Assembly (NCBI RefSeq): GCF_033568475.1
Contig: NC_133123.1
Coordinates: forward strand, 24,600,622 to 24,664,621
DNA length: 64,000 nucleotides
Source: Henckelia pumila
Lineage: Eukaryota > Streptophyta > Magnoliopsida > Lamiales > Gesneriaceae
Reading direction: 5' to 3'
A program made the translations under genes and the position numbers. Below, in pieces: positions 21,483 to 33,840 of the stretch (position 1 is its first letter; each line of letters starts with the position of its first letter). A model generated the notes under the pieces. That model was not told where the DNA came from. It saw only the letters and a list, made by a program, of their open reading frames with translations, and searched no databases.

Positions 21483-21490
21483 TATTTAGG

Positions 21491-21736
21491 GTTGAGAAAA
21501 AATATTAAACTTGTAGGTATACAGAGGTTACGTATTAAAAAATTCGGTACAGTATAGTAACGATATCGAAACTTTTTGGTATTATATACCAAAACAATAT
21601 ATATAAATGAAAAATATATATCTATATAATATATATCAAAAATAAATTTATAGACTAAAAACTTTAAGATTTTTTTGGTATAAATGGTACGTATCGATGT
21701 CGTACCAAAATATTGTTATATTAAAAAGTTCAGTAT
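21491..21736. repeat. Left part of a CGGTAT-type element split by LTR element A
   Basis: Motifs such as ggtatacagaggttacg, attcggtacagtatag and ggtacgtatcgatgtcg resemble small elements built on CGGTATACCG. The sequence ends attcagtat at the insertion point of element A and resumes as agtataatcggtatgcc at 36663, as expected if A landed inside it. Confidence 0.4.
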
Positions 21737-23203
21737 TGTAGTGACCCTGCATGGTATTACCTACTAACTGGCAACTAATAGCATGCATTAAACTTAATAC
21801 AGCAAAATAACTTAACAGAGTAAAACGTGCGGAAACATAACCATAAATTACATATCAGCTTAGTATAAAAGTGTCAAGCTTATTCATCAGTAGTGATACA
21901 ACCATATCGAAATACTTAAAAGTAAACATTATACAGCTATATCGAATCCTGCTATATAACTAACTCCTCAAGGCCTGCTCCCTAATCCTGCCTTGAACCA
22001 CCAGCTCCGTTCATCCTGCGACCTGCCCCATGGAATAGGGTATCCAAGATAATAACTAGGACGTGAGCGCTAACGCCCAGTACATAAACATGAGTAAACA
22101 TATGTATATAATGCATGAACATGATGACTGGTAAAGGGTCATCTGAAAAGTCATGCTCAGTACCGGCGCCACATGAGTGTTGCCACCGCACGGATCAACC
22201 TCTGGGTGCAACCACACTCGTCTAGTACACCATAGTAGATAGACATAAAAGCCCCCGCCGTCGCGGTACTCTCAGTGACAGACTATCGAATATAGAGCTG
22301 AGCGGCTCTATAGTCAGGTATAACAAGGTATAGGCTCAACGTGTATATGCACATGACATATGAATATAGAAAGCGGTAATTCATATATCATGTCATAGAT
22401 AATGTCAAATAAATGCAACATATAAACATGTATACTCGCTGGAAATCTCAGTCAATGTGTACGTACCTCTAGGCTAGTTCAAGTATAATAGGATCCTAGG
22501 TTTCAAGCCTATATTCAAAAGTTCACCGTATCACTACAGAAATTCTATAAGCCTTAACTAAGCTAATAAGTACTCCCAAAACTTAAATAGATTTCCGAAC
22601 CATACCTTCGTCCATAGATAGCCCTTTGGAGACGCTAGTCCTGGATGACTATAACCACAACTTGGTTATTCCAGAACCTCTATTATAACCGATAGGGCCC
22701 TCAAGTATATATCTCACACTATATAACTGAAGAAAGGAAACTCGGAATTCGTATTTAGAAATAAATCTGGGAAGCCCTATTTATAGGCAAAATTTCCGGC
22801 CAAGATCGGAACCACCGATCTCGGGATCGGAGCTTCCGATCCAGCTCATGCTTTGCATGCATGACACGCCGGGATCGGAACGTCCGATCCGATGATCGGA
22901 GCTTCCGATCTTGCCTCCGATCAACACTTGTCAAAACTCGTGGCTGAGTCATCGAGCTTTGCTGGCAGCTGGAGATCGGAACTTCCGTTCCTGGATCGGA
23001 GCTTCCGATCTCGGTGCTTCCGCTGAGCTTCCGAAGTGGCTGGGATCGGAGCTTCCGATCTGGGTTCGGAGCTTCCGATCCGGCCCAAAGTCAAAAGCCC
23101 ATATTCTCTTCCGAAGTCCAATAACACTCCGAAATTGATTAATTACCAACCCTTAATCATGTTTAACATATTATTATCTTAAAATGGGTTCTGGGTTACT
23201 ACA
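21737..23203 (-). repeat. 3' LTR of retrotransposon A
   Basis: The LTR is 1,467 bases, bounded by TG...CA (plus strand tgtagtgaccctg ... gggttactaca). It pairs with 35216-36662 at a few percent difference. In element orientation it begins TGTAGTAACCCAG and contains a TATA box (complement of 22778-22785). Upstream of that, at 22795-23085, lies an array of GATCGGA-NNN-TCCGATC near-palindromes. The flanking target duplication is AGTAT (21732-21736). Confidence 0.92.
22795..23085. repeat. Near-palindrome array in U3 of A (3' LTR)
   Basis: About eight copies of GATCGGA-NNN-TCCGATC variants are present, such as GATCGGAGCTTCCGATC, GATCGGAACGTCCGATC and GATCGGAACCACCGATC. They are separated by irregular spacers and lie directly upstream of the TATA box in element orientation. 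One unit here (around 23060-23080) is missing in the sister LTR. Confidence 0.85.
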
Positions 23204-23217
23204 TTCTCCCCACCTTT
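23204..23217 (-). other. Polypurine tract of element A
   Basis: The minus strand reads AAAGGTGGGGAGAA immediately before the 3' LTR, the plus-strand priming site for reverse transcription. Confidence 0.8.
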
Positions 23218-23357
23218 AGATATTTCGTCCGCGAAATAACATCTAAAGACAAATCAAGATAACAATATGAAACAGAAAACCATGTTTTATTACAACAATT
23301 GTAATTACAACTACATGGTAATAAAAAATACAAAGCAAAAAACTCAAGATATTCTAC

Positions 23358-25854
23358 TTACATACGACTCTCAGTTTCCCAAGTTGCTTCTTCAACGCAT
23401 CGGCGCTGCCACTGTACCATCACAAGTGGTATAGTCTTGTTCCGAAGAACTTTCTCCTTTCTATCTAAGATACGGATTGGTCGTTCAACAAAAGACAGAT
23501 CTGGCTCTAGATGAATATCAGTAGATTGAATCACATGAGATTCATCAGCTATATACTGTCGAAGTAACGACACATGAAAAACATTATGTATACTAGAAAG
23601 ATTTGGCGGTAAAGTCAAACGATATGCAACATCTCCGATCTTCTCCAGTATCTGGAAAGGTCCAATAAAACGAGAAGACAACTTGCCTTTCACGCCGAAT
23701 CTCATCACCTTCCTGAAAGGTGATACTCGTAGAAACACATATTCACCAGGCTCAAACTGAAGTGGCCTGCGACGAATATTAGCATAACTGACTTGTCTAT
23801 CTTGAGCAACTTTGATCCTATGCTTGATCAAATCTACCTTGTCTACAATCTGCTGCACCAATTCAGGACCCTCGACTTGTCGTTACCCGACTTCATCCCA
23901 GAATAACGGAGTACGACACCATCGACCGTACAATGCCTCGAATGGTGCCATATCAATACTACGATGATAACTGTTATTGTGGGCAAATTCAATCAAAGGT
24001 AACTGATCCTGCCAAGATAAGCCAAAATCCATGACAGAAGAACGTAGCATATCCTCCAATGTACGAATCGTTCGCTCTGACTGTCCGTCAGTCTCCGGAT
24101 GATATGCAGTGCTCAAACTCAGAGTGGTACCCAACGCCTCCTGAAAACTACCCCAAAAACGTGAGGTAAATCGCGGGTCTCTATCACTGACTATGCTCAC
24201 TGGAATCTCATGCAAACGCACTATCTCCTGGATGTATAAACGTGACATGCGATCATAAGAATACTCCCGGTTATAAGGAATAAAGTGTGCTGATTTCGTC
24301 AAACGGTCAACAACGACCCAGATAGCATCACACTGACGTGAAGTCATAGGTAAGTGGGTAACAAAATCCATAGTTACATGCTCCCACTTCCATTCGGGAA
24401 TCTCAAGATTCTGCAGTAATCCACCTGGTCATCGATGTTCAGCCTTGACCTGTTGACAAACCAAACATCTCGAAACAAATTGATACACACTCCTCTTCAT
24501 CTCTTTCCACCAGAATCTAGTTCGCAAGTCCTTATACATTTTCATGCTTCTAGGATGAACTGATAATCTACTCATGTGAGCTTGAGAAAGAATATCATTT
24601 CTGAGCTCCGCGACGTTAGGTACAACCACCCGATTCGATAAGCACAATAAACCATCTGCCTGAAAATGGAATCCAGATGTATTAACTCCATTGGCTAGAC
24701 GTGCCAAACGCTGAGTCTTAACATCAGATATCTGAGCATCTCTGATCCGAGAATACAATGCTGGCTCAGAAAAAATAGTATACAACCGAATCCCATTTCT
24801 CCCTTTCTTGTGCTTGAGCGTAAAACTCAATGAACAACACTCTTGAATCATATGAGATACTTCACTAGTCTGAAGTGCAGAAAGTCTCACCTGCCGACTC
24901 AAGGCATCAGCAGTAAGATTAGCAGAACCTGGATGATATTTGATTTCGCAATCATAGTCTTTCAAGAGATCCATCCAGCGTCTCTGTCGCATATTCAACT
25001 CCGCCTGAGTGAATAAATACTTCAAACTCTTGTGATCCGTAAATATCTCAAATTTCTCGCCATAAAGATAATGCCTCCAGATCTTGAGTGCAAATACAAT
25101 GGCGGCTAACTCGAGATCATGTACTGGATAATTACTCTCATGCGTCTTCAACTGTCAAGAAGCATAGGCAATAACATGTCCATGCTGTGTCAGAACACAT
25201 TCTAACCCCTGACCAGAGGCATCAGTATAGACAACATAACCTCCTGATCCAGAAGGTAGAGCTAGCACAGTTGCAGTAGTAAGACATCCACGTAGCTCGT
25301 GAAATGATTCCTCACAATCCGAGGACCATATGAAGGCAACATCTTTCCATGTAAGCTGTGTCAAAGGTCTGGCCAACTGTGCAAAATTCTCGATGAACCG
25401 ACAGTAATATCCAGCTAGACCCAAGAAACTACGAATCTCAGCAATCGTCATCGGACGAGACCAATTCAGCACTGCCTCTATCTTACTAGGATCAACAGAT
25501 ATTCCTTCATTAGAAATCACATGACCGAGAAACACTACCCGATCAAGCCAGAATTCACACTTGCTCAATTTCGCATACAACTGCTTATCTCGTAACGTCT
25601 GTAAAACAATCCTCAAATGTTGTGCATGCTCATCTTTGTCATGAGAATAGACAAGAATATCATCAATGAAGACGATGACAAATCTATCTAGATATTCTCG
25701 AAATACCTGATTCATCAGATTCATAAAGACTGCCGGTGCATTCGTCAAACCGAATGGCATCACCAGAAATTCATAATGCCCGTATCTCGTCCTAAAAGCA
25801 GTCGTAGATATATCTGAGTCTCGTACCCGCATCTGGTGGTATCCAGATCTCAGA
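23358..25854 (-). pseudogene. Element A pol, C-terminal part: RT end, RNase H, integrase, chromodomain
   Basis: The frame reads through four in-frame stops. The segments, in order, are as follows. RT has FIDDILVYS and the [11 protein letters not shown] connection. RNase H has [15 protein letters not shown], where a glutamate replaces the usual glycine, and [13 protein letters not shown]. Integrase has the zinc-binding part ([10 protein letters not shown]) and core (DFVTHLP, SDRDPRFTSRFWG, DGQSERTIRTLEDML). The basic C-terminus ends VQWQRRCVEEATWETESRM, a reduced chromodomain. Stops lie near 25152 (CGA to TGA likely), 24426 (CGA to TGA likely), 23880 (TAA for Glu) and 23355 (TAA). The N-terminal half of RT lies on the far side of element B, at 33189 onward. 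The chromodomain-like tail of this group is thought to guide integration to heterochromatin. Confidence 0.9.
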
Positions 25855-25859
25855 TCTAT

Positions 25860-27163
25860 TGTAGAGACCCTACCCGGATCCACTACCTAATCAGAGTGAT
25901 TAGCGCAAGCAATAATAATTAGAGCGTTAAATAGTGGAAAATTTCAAAGTACAACAAATCCAATTGGCAGAATACAACCGACGATAGAAACAGTGTATAA
26001 TTATTTATACAACCAAATCGAAATTAGGGTATCAGAATCCCTAACAAACTACCTCTGCACGGTAGCAACCTCAACCCTATTGGGAACCACCGGGACCGTC
26101 CAGCCTCAAACCTGCCCCATCACAAGGTACACAATACCCAAACACAGGGGCGTGAGCTAGAACGCTCAATACGGAAGCAATGATATAAATACAAATATGA
26201 GCATGCACATGACTTTAAAATCAGGGTTAAATCACTTTACTCATGGCGCCTGGAATACACAGTACCGGGCAAGAGAGCGACTCCGCGTGGTACTCGTATA
26301 TTCCTAAGACACAAATCCTCAGGAAGAATCGCCTCGACTGATGGAAACGGTCATGACTCACATCATCCCGATGCAGTCTCCGTAAAAACATATGCATGTG
26401 CTAAAAACAGTAAAACATAGCCAATACAGCACATACATCATGCATCACACACATATGTATAAATATCATGTCGGCTATCTCGGTCAGTATTTACGTACCT
26501 CTAACACTGCAGGTCAACTCCTAGCACACCCGTCTAGGTCCAAAGCCTACAAGTCTGCTCTACTGCGTCTACACATGAAAAAATCCATGCATTACTATAA
26601 ACGTTCTAAAAGTTTTAACTAAGCTATTGCATACTCCTAAATATTTTTAGGATGCCAAAGCTATACCTGCGTCCGTCGTTAGCCCTTTGCTGACGATAGC
26701 CTCAAAACTAGGCCAAAGCTCCGCGACGACGTCTAGATCACTAAGCCCCTTTCGGATTCCCCATAAGACGCCTAGATCTCCCTAGATCTGAGTTAGAAGG
26801 CTTAGGAATCAGAGAGAAGAGAGGGGAAATCGGTGCACAGAATGAGGGCTTGGACCCCTTATTTATAGACGGCGTTCGGAACGTCCGATCCCTCATCGGA
26901 ACGTCCGATCACGATCGGAACTTCCGATCGCCCGATATTACGTCAGCCATGACGTCACCTTGCTGACGTAACCGATGACGTATACACTGATCCAGATCAG
27001 AGCTTCCGATCCTGCCGACGGAGCTTCCGATCTCGATCGGAGCTTCCGATCCATTTCGGATCCTCCGAACTCCTCTTCGGGCCGTCCGATCTATCTTGGA
27101 CTATTTAGGCATAATTTAGTAATTAATTACCTTAATTACCTTGATTAATTGCGGGTCACTACA
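25860..27163 (-). repeat. 3' LTR of retrotransposon B
   Basis: The LTR is 1,304 bases, TG...CA, paired with 31838-33183. The TATA box is the complement of 26860-26867, with near-palindromes at 26875-27090 upstream of it in element orientation. Compared with its sister it lacks two near-palindrome units, which explains most of the 42-bp length difference. Confidence 0.92.
26875..27090. repeat. Near-palindrome array in U3 of B (3' LTR)
   Basis: About six GATCGGA-NNN-TCCGATC-like units are present (for example gatcggaacgtccgatc-like, gatcggaacttccgatc and gatcggagcttccgatcc forms) between the TATA box and the LTR edge. The core is the same as in family A although the surrounding LTR differs. 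Confidence 0.8.
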
Positions 27164-27283
27164 TTCTCCCTCACTTAAAAAATTTCGTCCTCGAAATTAC
27201 ATCTTAAGGAAAACATAGTACGCAAAATCAATGCTTTTATTACAACTGAACAATATACATTCGATACAACAGAGTACAAAATC

Positions 27284-30200
27284 TTAAAACAACTCGGGGT
27301 GCTCGGCTAACATCCGACTCTCCAACTCCCAAGTAGCTTCCTCTGTACCTCTGCATTGCCACTGTACCATAACCAACGGTATGCGCTTGTTACGAAGCAC
27401 CTTGTCCTTCCTGTCGAGAATCCTGAGAGGTTTCTCCACATATGACAAATTGTGGTCTAGTTGCACCTCAGTCGGACGCAAGATGTGGGACTGATCCGCC
27501 ACGTACTGTCTCAACAAAGACACGTGAAACACATCATGAATCTTCGAAAGATTCGGTGGCAAGGCTAGACGATAAGCCACGTCTCCAACTTTCTCGTGAA
27601 TCTCGAAAGGACCAATAAATCTTGGTGACAACTTACCCTTGAGACCAAACCTCATCATCTTCCGGAAAGGTGATACACGCAAGAATACATACTCTCCTTC
27701 TTCAAAATGAAGTGGCCTGCGGTGAGTGTTCGCGTAGCTAGCCTGTCGATCCTGGGATGCCTTAATCCTGCGTCGGATCAATTCTACTGCATCAGTCATC
27801 TGCTGAATCATCTGAGGACCCTCCACCTGTCGCTCACCAACCTCGTCCCAAAACAAAGGTGTACGACAACGACGTCCATAAAGAGCCTCAAATGGTGCCA
27901 TGCCAATGCTGCTATGGTAGCTATTGTTATAAGCGAACTCCACCAATGGCAAATGATCGTGCCATGCTCGGCCAAAATCCATTACGGTAGCTCGAAGCAT
28001 GTCCTCGAGAGTACGGATAGTCCTCTCCGATTGTCCATCAGTCTCTGTATCATACGCTGTGCTCAAACTCAAAGTGGTACCAAGAGCACGCTGAAAACTC
28101 CCCCAAAATCTTGAGGTGAAACGAGGATCTCTGTCGCTCACAATACTCAGTGGAATACCATGCAAACAGATAATCTCTTGCACATACAGCCGTGCCATCC
28201 TGTCGAAGGTGAAATCCCGGTTATATGGTAAGAAATGCGCGGATTTCGACAATCGGTCAACAACAACCCAAATCGCGTCGCAATTCCTGGAAGACATAGG
28301 CAAGTGGGTGACAAAGTCCATCGTCACATGCTCTCACTTCCACTCAGGAATATCGAGATTGTGAAGTAGACCTCCGGGTCGACGATACTCCGTCTTGACC
28401 TGCTGACACACAAGGCATCGGGACACAAACTGATAAACGCTGCGCTTCATTCCTTTCCACCAAAATCGAGTACGTAGATCCTTGTACATCTTCATGCTGC
28501 CAGGATGTACTGAGAACCTACTATGATGAGCTTGCGATAAGATCTCGTCTCTAAGTGTGGAATCGTCAGGCACAACCACACGACCAGAAAGACACAACAA
28601 ACCATCCGCCTGAAAATGGAAACCAGCTGAATTTTCACCCTCAGTGAATCGGGCTAATCTCTGAATCTTGGGATCAACACCCTGTGCCTCACGAATACGT
28701 CTATACAAGGCTGGCTCGGCAAGCACAGACGCAACACGAACTCCCTGTTGTTCCTTCTTATGCCTGAAAGTGAAACCCAAGGAACAACACTCTTCGACCA
28801 TTCGTGACACTGCACTGGTACGAAGGAAACTCAAATAAATCTTGCGACTAAGCACATCAGCAACCGGATTAGAAGATCCTGGATGGTAATTGATTTCGCA
28901 ATCATAGTCCTTCAGCAAGTCCATCCAACGGCGCTGTCGCATGTTCAACTCTACCTGAGTGAACAGGTACTTCAAACTCTTATGATCAGTAAAAATCTGG
29001 AATCGTTCACCGTACAAATAATGACGTCATATCTTCAGAGCAAAGACAATGGCTGCAAGCTCTAGATCATGTACGGGATAATTCCCCTCGTGAGTCTTTA
29101 GTTGCCTAGAGGCATAGGCAATCACATGCCCATTTTGAGTCAACACACACCCCAAACCCTGAAGAGAAGCATCGGTGTGGACTACAAAACCACCAGATCC
29201 AGTCGGCAAGGATAGTACTGGAGCAGTCATCAATTGACGTCTCAACTCTCGAAAACTGTCTTCGCACGCGGAAAACTACTCAAAAGAAACATCCTTTCGC
29301 GTCAAATGTGTCAAAAGCCTGGCTATCTGAGAGAAATTCTCCACGAATCGACGGTAGTATCCGGCCAAACCCAAGAAACTACGAATCTCAGATGCTGTCG
29401 TCGGGCGCGACCAATTAAGAATAGCCTCTGTCTTGCTAGGATCCACTGATACTCCATCTCTAGAAATGACATGACCAAGGAACACAACTCGGTCAATCCA
29501 GAAGTCACACTTGCTGAGCTTAGCATACAACTGATGCTCTCGCAAGGTCTGTAAAATAGTACGAAGATGAAAGGCATGCTCATCCATGCTACGAGAATAC
29601 ACAAGAATGTCATCGATGAACACTACCACGAACTTATCCAAGAGCTCTCGGAAAACCCTGTTCATCAAATCCATCAAAACAGCTAGAGCATTCGTCAGAC
29701 CAAATGGCATCACTAAGAACTCATAGTGCCCATATCGAGTACGAAATGCTGTCTTTGAAACATCCTCGTCTCTAACTCGCAACTGATGATACCCAGAATG
29801 CAAGTCGATCTTGGAGTAGATAGTAGTACCCTGTAATTTATCAAACAGATCGTCAATCCGTGGGAGAGGATACTTGTTCTTTACAGTCACTTTGTTCAAC
29901 TGACGATAGTCAATGTACAAACGCATCGAACCATCCTTCTTCTTGACGAATAGAACCGGGGCTCCCCAAGGTGAAACACTGGGTCGAATGTAGCCCTTAT
30001 CAAGAAGATCCTGCAACTACTGCTGCAACTCTCGCATCTCAGATGGAGCTAATCGGTACGGTGCTCGGGAAATCGGCGCTGTCCCTGGCAATAAGTCAAT
30101 GCCAAACTCGATCTCTCGCACAGGTGGTAACCCTGGAATCTCGTCGGGAAACACATCCGGGAACTCACTGACTACTGGTATCTCCTCCATGTCCGGACCC

Positions 30201-31762
30201 TCTAAGGATGTATCAATCGCATAGATCAGGTAGCCTTCCCCGCCAGACTCTAAAGCACGTCGGGCTTTCAGAGCAGAAACCACTGGCATCGGGGGTCGCG
30301 CTCCCTCACCATAGAAATACCAAGCATCCTCAGCCTCGGGGCGAAACTGGACAATTCTCTGGTAGCAATCCACTACCGCTCGATACAAAGTCAGAAGATC
30401 AATCCCGATGATACCATCAAAGTCATCCATCGCTAAAACCATCAGGTTAGCGCTCAACAGATGTCCCTCAAATCCCAAAATACAACCCAAAACAAGACGT
30501 TTAGCTAAGACTTCCTGACCCATCGGAGTCGAAACAGCTAACAAGACGTCTAAAGAAACAAAAGGTAATCTATGCCTCTTAACAAACCGAGCTGATATGA
30601 ATGAATGCGAAGCACCAGTATCGATCAAAAGATAAGCAGAAAAACCGCACAAACTAAAAGTACCTGCAATCATGTTCTCACTGTCTGCCTGAGCCTGCTC
30701 CTGGTTCAGCGCAAACACCTGCCCCTGAGCACGCGGGCGCGATGACTATCCTCTCGAAGAAGACTGAGAATGATGTCGCTGCGATGGCTGCGACTGCTGA
30801 CGCTGGTGCTGCGAAGGCTGCTGCTGATACTGTGGTGGCTGATAGATAGTGGTCTGAGAACCACCAACACTCCCCGAACCACTCACTGTACCGGCCAAAG
30901 TGGGACAATCTCTTTTCATGTGACCCTCCTGGCCGCACTGAAAACAAACACCAGTGATATGAGGACACGGTCCTGGGTGATGCTTCTGTTTGCACTGACG
31001 ACAACGTCGTGAATCATCAAAACGATGAACACCGCTAGATCCGGAAGAAGAAGAAGAAGTACCACCCTGTCTCTTAAAAGACTGGGCCCTTGGACCCAAA
31101 GAGCTAGATGGTCTGGATGTAGAAAATCCGAAAGTCCTGTTCCTCTGCAGACTGTCCTCTGCCTGATGATAATTGTTCACCAAATTCTCGAAGTTCCTCT
31201 CTCTGCCCACGGCAACCAACTGATGAATGTCAGGGTTAAGGCCCTGAAGAAATAGATCGTGCATCGTCTCTGAGCTACTCGCAATATGGGGACTGAAAGA
31301 AAGAAGCTCAAAGAATTTCTGTTGGTACTCATCAATGGTCATAGTACCCTGTCGCAAACTCAGCAACTCGCTTGCCTTCGTCTGACGCAAAGCTGGAGGA
31401 AAGTAATGCTTCTCAAAGGAAGACTTAAACTCAACCCAAGTAGCGGTACCCCTGGCGGCAATAAACGGAGTAGAAGTAGCTCTCCACCACCTCTTCGCAT
31501 TTCCCTCTAGAACAAAAGCTAAAGTCTCCATTTTCTGTGCTTCAGTACACTGATACTCCCGAAAACAACTCTCCATATGCTCCAACCAGTCCTCAGCAAC
31601 TGCAGGAGCCTCGCCACCCACCAATGGCTTAGGAGCCATCTGAAGAAAACGGTTCATACTAAAACGCCTATGATCCTCATGATGATGTCTACGGTGATGT
31701 CTCTTTGGTGGATCACCCCAACGACCACCGCTAGCCTGACTCTCGTAATCATCATCTGCCAT
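27284..31762 (-). pseudogene. Element B gag-pol polyprotein with five premature stops
   Basis: A single frame of 1,493 codons runs from ATG 31762 to the stop at 27284. Gag comes first (FSMNRFLQMAPKPLVGGEAP ... KHYFPPALRQ), with a CCHC zinc knuckle (CFQCGQEGHMKRDC). Protease has LLIDTGASHSF. RT runs from [20 protein letters not shown] to FIDDILVYS, followed by RNase H ([15 protein letters not shown]). Integrase has SDRDPRFTS and DGQSERT, and the C-terminus is chromodomain-like (VQWQCRGTEEATWELESRM). The frame is interrupted by TAG 30746-30748, TAG 30017-30019, TAG 29276-29278, TGA 29027-29029 and TGA 28334-28336, without any frameshift. Each stop can come from one transition in a Gln or Trp codon. 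The protein is non-functional as it stands. Confidence 0.93.
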
Positions 31763-31820
31763 CTGTCAATAACAACAGACAATTCTTAAAATCCGCTTTA
31801 CTAATTCCCAGTTGCAATGC

Positions 31821-31832
31821 GCTCTGATACCA
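31821..31832 (-). other. Primer binding site of element B (tRNA-iMet)
   Basis: The minus strand reads TGGTATCAGAGC, complementary to the 3' end of initiator methionine tRNA, five bases inside the 5' LTR. Confidence 0.88.
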
Positions 31833-31837
31833 ATGAA

Positions 31838-33183
31838 TGTAGTGACCCTACCCGGATCCACTACCTAATCAGAGTGATTAGCGCAAGCAATAATAATTAG
31901 AGCGTTAAATAGCGGAAAATTTCAAAGTACAACAAATCCAATCGGCAGAATACAACCGACGATAGAAACAATGTATAATTCTTTATACAACCAAATCGAA
32001 ATTAGGGTATCAGAATCCCTAACAAACTATCTCTGCACGGTAGCAACCTCAACCCTGCTGGGAACCACCGGGACCGTCCAGCCTCAAACCTGCCCCGTCA
32101 CAAGGTACACAATACCCAAACACAGGGGCGTGAGCTAGAACGCTCAATACGGAAGCAATGATATAAATACAAATATGAGCATGCACATGACTTTAAAATC
32201 AGGGTTAAATCACTTTACTCATGGCGCCTGGAATACACAGTACCGGGCAAGAGAGCGACTCCGCGTGGTACTCGTATATTCCTAAGACATGAATCCTCAG
32301 GAAGAATCGCCTTGACTGATGGAAACGGTCATGACTCACATCATCCCGATGCAGTCTCCGTAAAAACATATGCATATGCTAAAAACAGCAAAACATAGCC
32401 AATACAGCACATACATCATGCATCACACACATATGTATAAATATCATGCCAGCTATCTCGGTCAGTACTTACGTACCTCTAACACTGCAGGTCAACTCCT
32501 AGCACACCCATCTAGGTCCAAAGCCTACAAGTCTTCTCTACTGCGTCTACACATGCAAAAGTCCATGCATTACTATAAACGCTCTAAAAGCCTTAACTAA
32601 GCTATTGCATACTCCTAAATATTTTTAGGATGCCAAAGCTATACTTGCGTCCGTCGTTAGCCCTTTGCTGACGATAGCCTCAAAACTAGGCCAAAGCTCC
32701 GCGACGACGTCTAGATCACTAAGCCACTTCCGGATTCCCCATAGGATGCCTATATCTCCCTAGATCTGAGTTAGAAGGCTTAGGAATCAGAGAGAAGAGA
32801 GGGGAAATCGGTGCACAGAATGAGGGCTCGGACCCCTTATTTATAGACGGCGTTCGGAACGTCCGATCCCTCATCGGAACGTCCGATCATGATCGGAACT
32901 TTCGATCGCCCCTTAAAAGCTTCCGATCACCCGATATTACGTCAGCCATGACTTCACCTTGCTGACGTAACCGATGACGTATACACTGATCCAGATCGGA
33001 GCTTCCGATCCTACCGACGGAGCTTCCGATCTCGATCGGAGCTTCCGATCCTGACTTCGGAGCTTCCGATCCATTTCGGATCCTCCGAACTCCTCTTCGG
33101 GCCGTCCGATCTATCTTGGACTATTTAGGCATAATTTAGTAATTAATTACCTTAATTACCTTGATTAATTGCGGGTCACTACA
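31838..33183 (-). repeat. 5' LTR of retrotransposon B
   Basis: The LTR is 1,346 bases, TG...CA. In element orientation the near-palindrome array (33105-32860) precedes the TATA box (complement of 32838-32845). It has two more near-palindrome units than the 3' LTR, near 32905-32930 and 33050-33070. Confidence 0.92.
32860..33105. repeat. Near-palindrome array in U3 of B (5' LTR)
   Basis: About eight units of GATCGGA-NNN-TCCGATC type are present, including decayed forms (gatcggaactttcgatc). They lie directly upstream of the TATA box in element orientation. Confidence 0.8.
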
Positions 33184-33188
33184 TCTAT

Positions 33189-33840
33189 CTTGGAGTAAAC
33201 AGAAGTACCCTGTAGTTGATCGAATAGATCATCAATCCGCGGCAAAGGATACTTATTCTTGATGGTGACACGATTCAACTGCCTGTAATCAATACACAAT
33301 CGCATCGATCCATCTTTCTTCTTGACAAACAAAACAGGTGCTCCCCACGGAGAAACACTCGGACGAATATATCCCTTATCAAGCAGATCCTATAACTGCT
33401 GTTTCAATTCCCTCATCTCTGAAGGTGCTAGATGATAAGGCGCGCGGGATATAGGCGTAGTTCCTGGTACTAAATCAATACCAAATTCAACTTCTCGCAC
33501 CGGAGAAAAACCAGGAATCTCATCAGGGAATACGTCAGGAAACTCGCTGACAACCGATAGCTGATCAATACCCGGACTACTCGCGGACATATCAACTGCA
33601 TAGATGAGGTAGCCCTCCCCACCTGACTCTAAGACATGACATGCCTTCAGAGCCGAAACAAGTGGCATCGGAGGTCGCGCACCCTCACCATAAAAATACT
33701 AGCTATCACCCTCAGCAGGATAAAACTGTACCAGACGCTGATAACAATCCACAGTAGCATGATACAAAGTCAGCATATCTATTCCCAAAATATAGTCAAA
33801 ATATGTCATCGCTAATATCATCAAATTAGCCGATCGATAA
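33189..33840 (-). pseudogene. Element A pol, N-terminal part: protease end and start of RT
   Basis: The sequence encodes the protease-RT linker (VSEFPDVFPDEIPG ... APYHLAPSEMREL) and the RT start ([43 protein letters not shown]) up to the insertion point of element B. There is a TAG where the linker needs Gln (near 33387) and another TAG near 33702 where element B has Trp. A four-base tandem repeat (ATCGATCG, about 33829-33836) shifts the frame relative to the upstream gag part. Confidence 0.88.

Larger units (their letters stand above)
25860..33183 (-). mobile_element. Ty3/gypsy LTR retrotransposon B, inserted in the RT of A
   Basis: It has two LTRs (31838-33183 as 5' LTR, 25860-27163 as 3' LTR) and the target duplication TCTAT at 25855-25859 and 33184-33188. 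The primer binding site for tRNA-iMet (complement of 31821-31832) and a polypurine tract just inside 27164 are present. Joining A's sequence across the duplication restores a continuous RT (CTCAGA-TCTAT-CTTGG), so B is younger than A. B is a separate family of the same chromovirus clade, with its own LTR. It carries one long gag-pol frame interrupted only by stop codons. Confidence 0.95.

Noticed and set aside
21207-21557. 116-codon plus-strand frame
   Set aside because: Spans a small MITE and its flank; low-complexity, no protein features.
22921-23138. Open frames on both strands rich in DRKLRS/GSELPI repeats (also 36234-36641)
   Set aside because: They are translations of the near-palindrome array in the LTRs, open in several frames at once.
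30678-31004. Alanine-rich minus-strand frame
   Set aside because: Alternative frame of the element B gag region.
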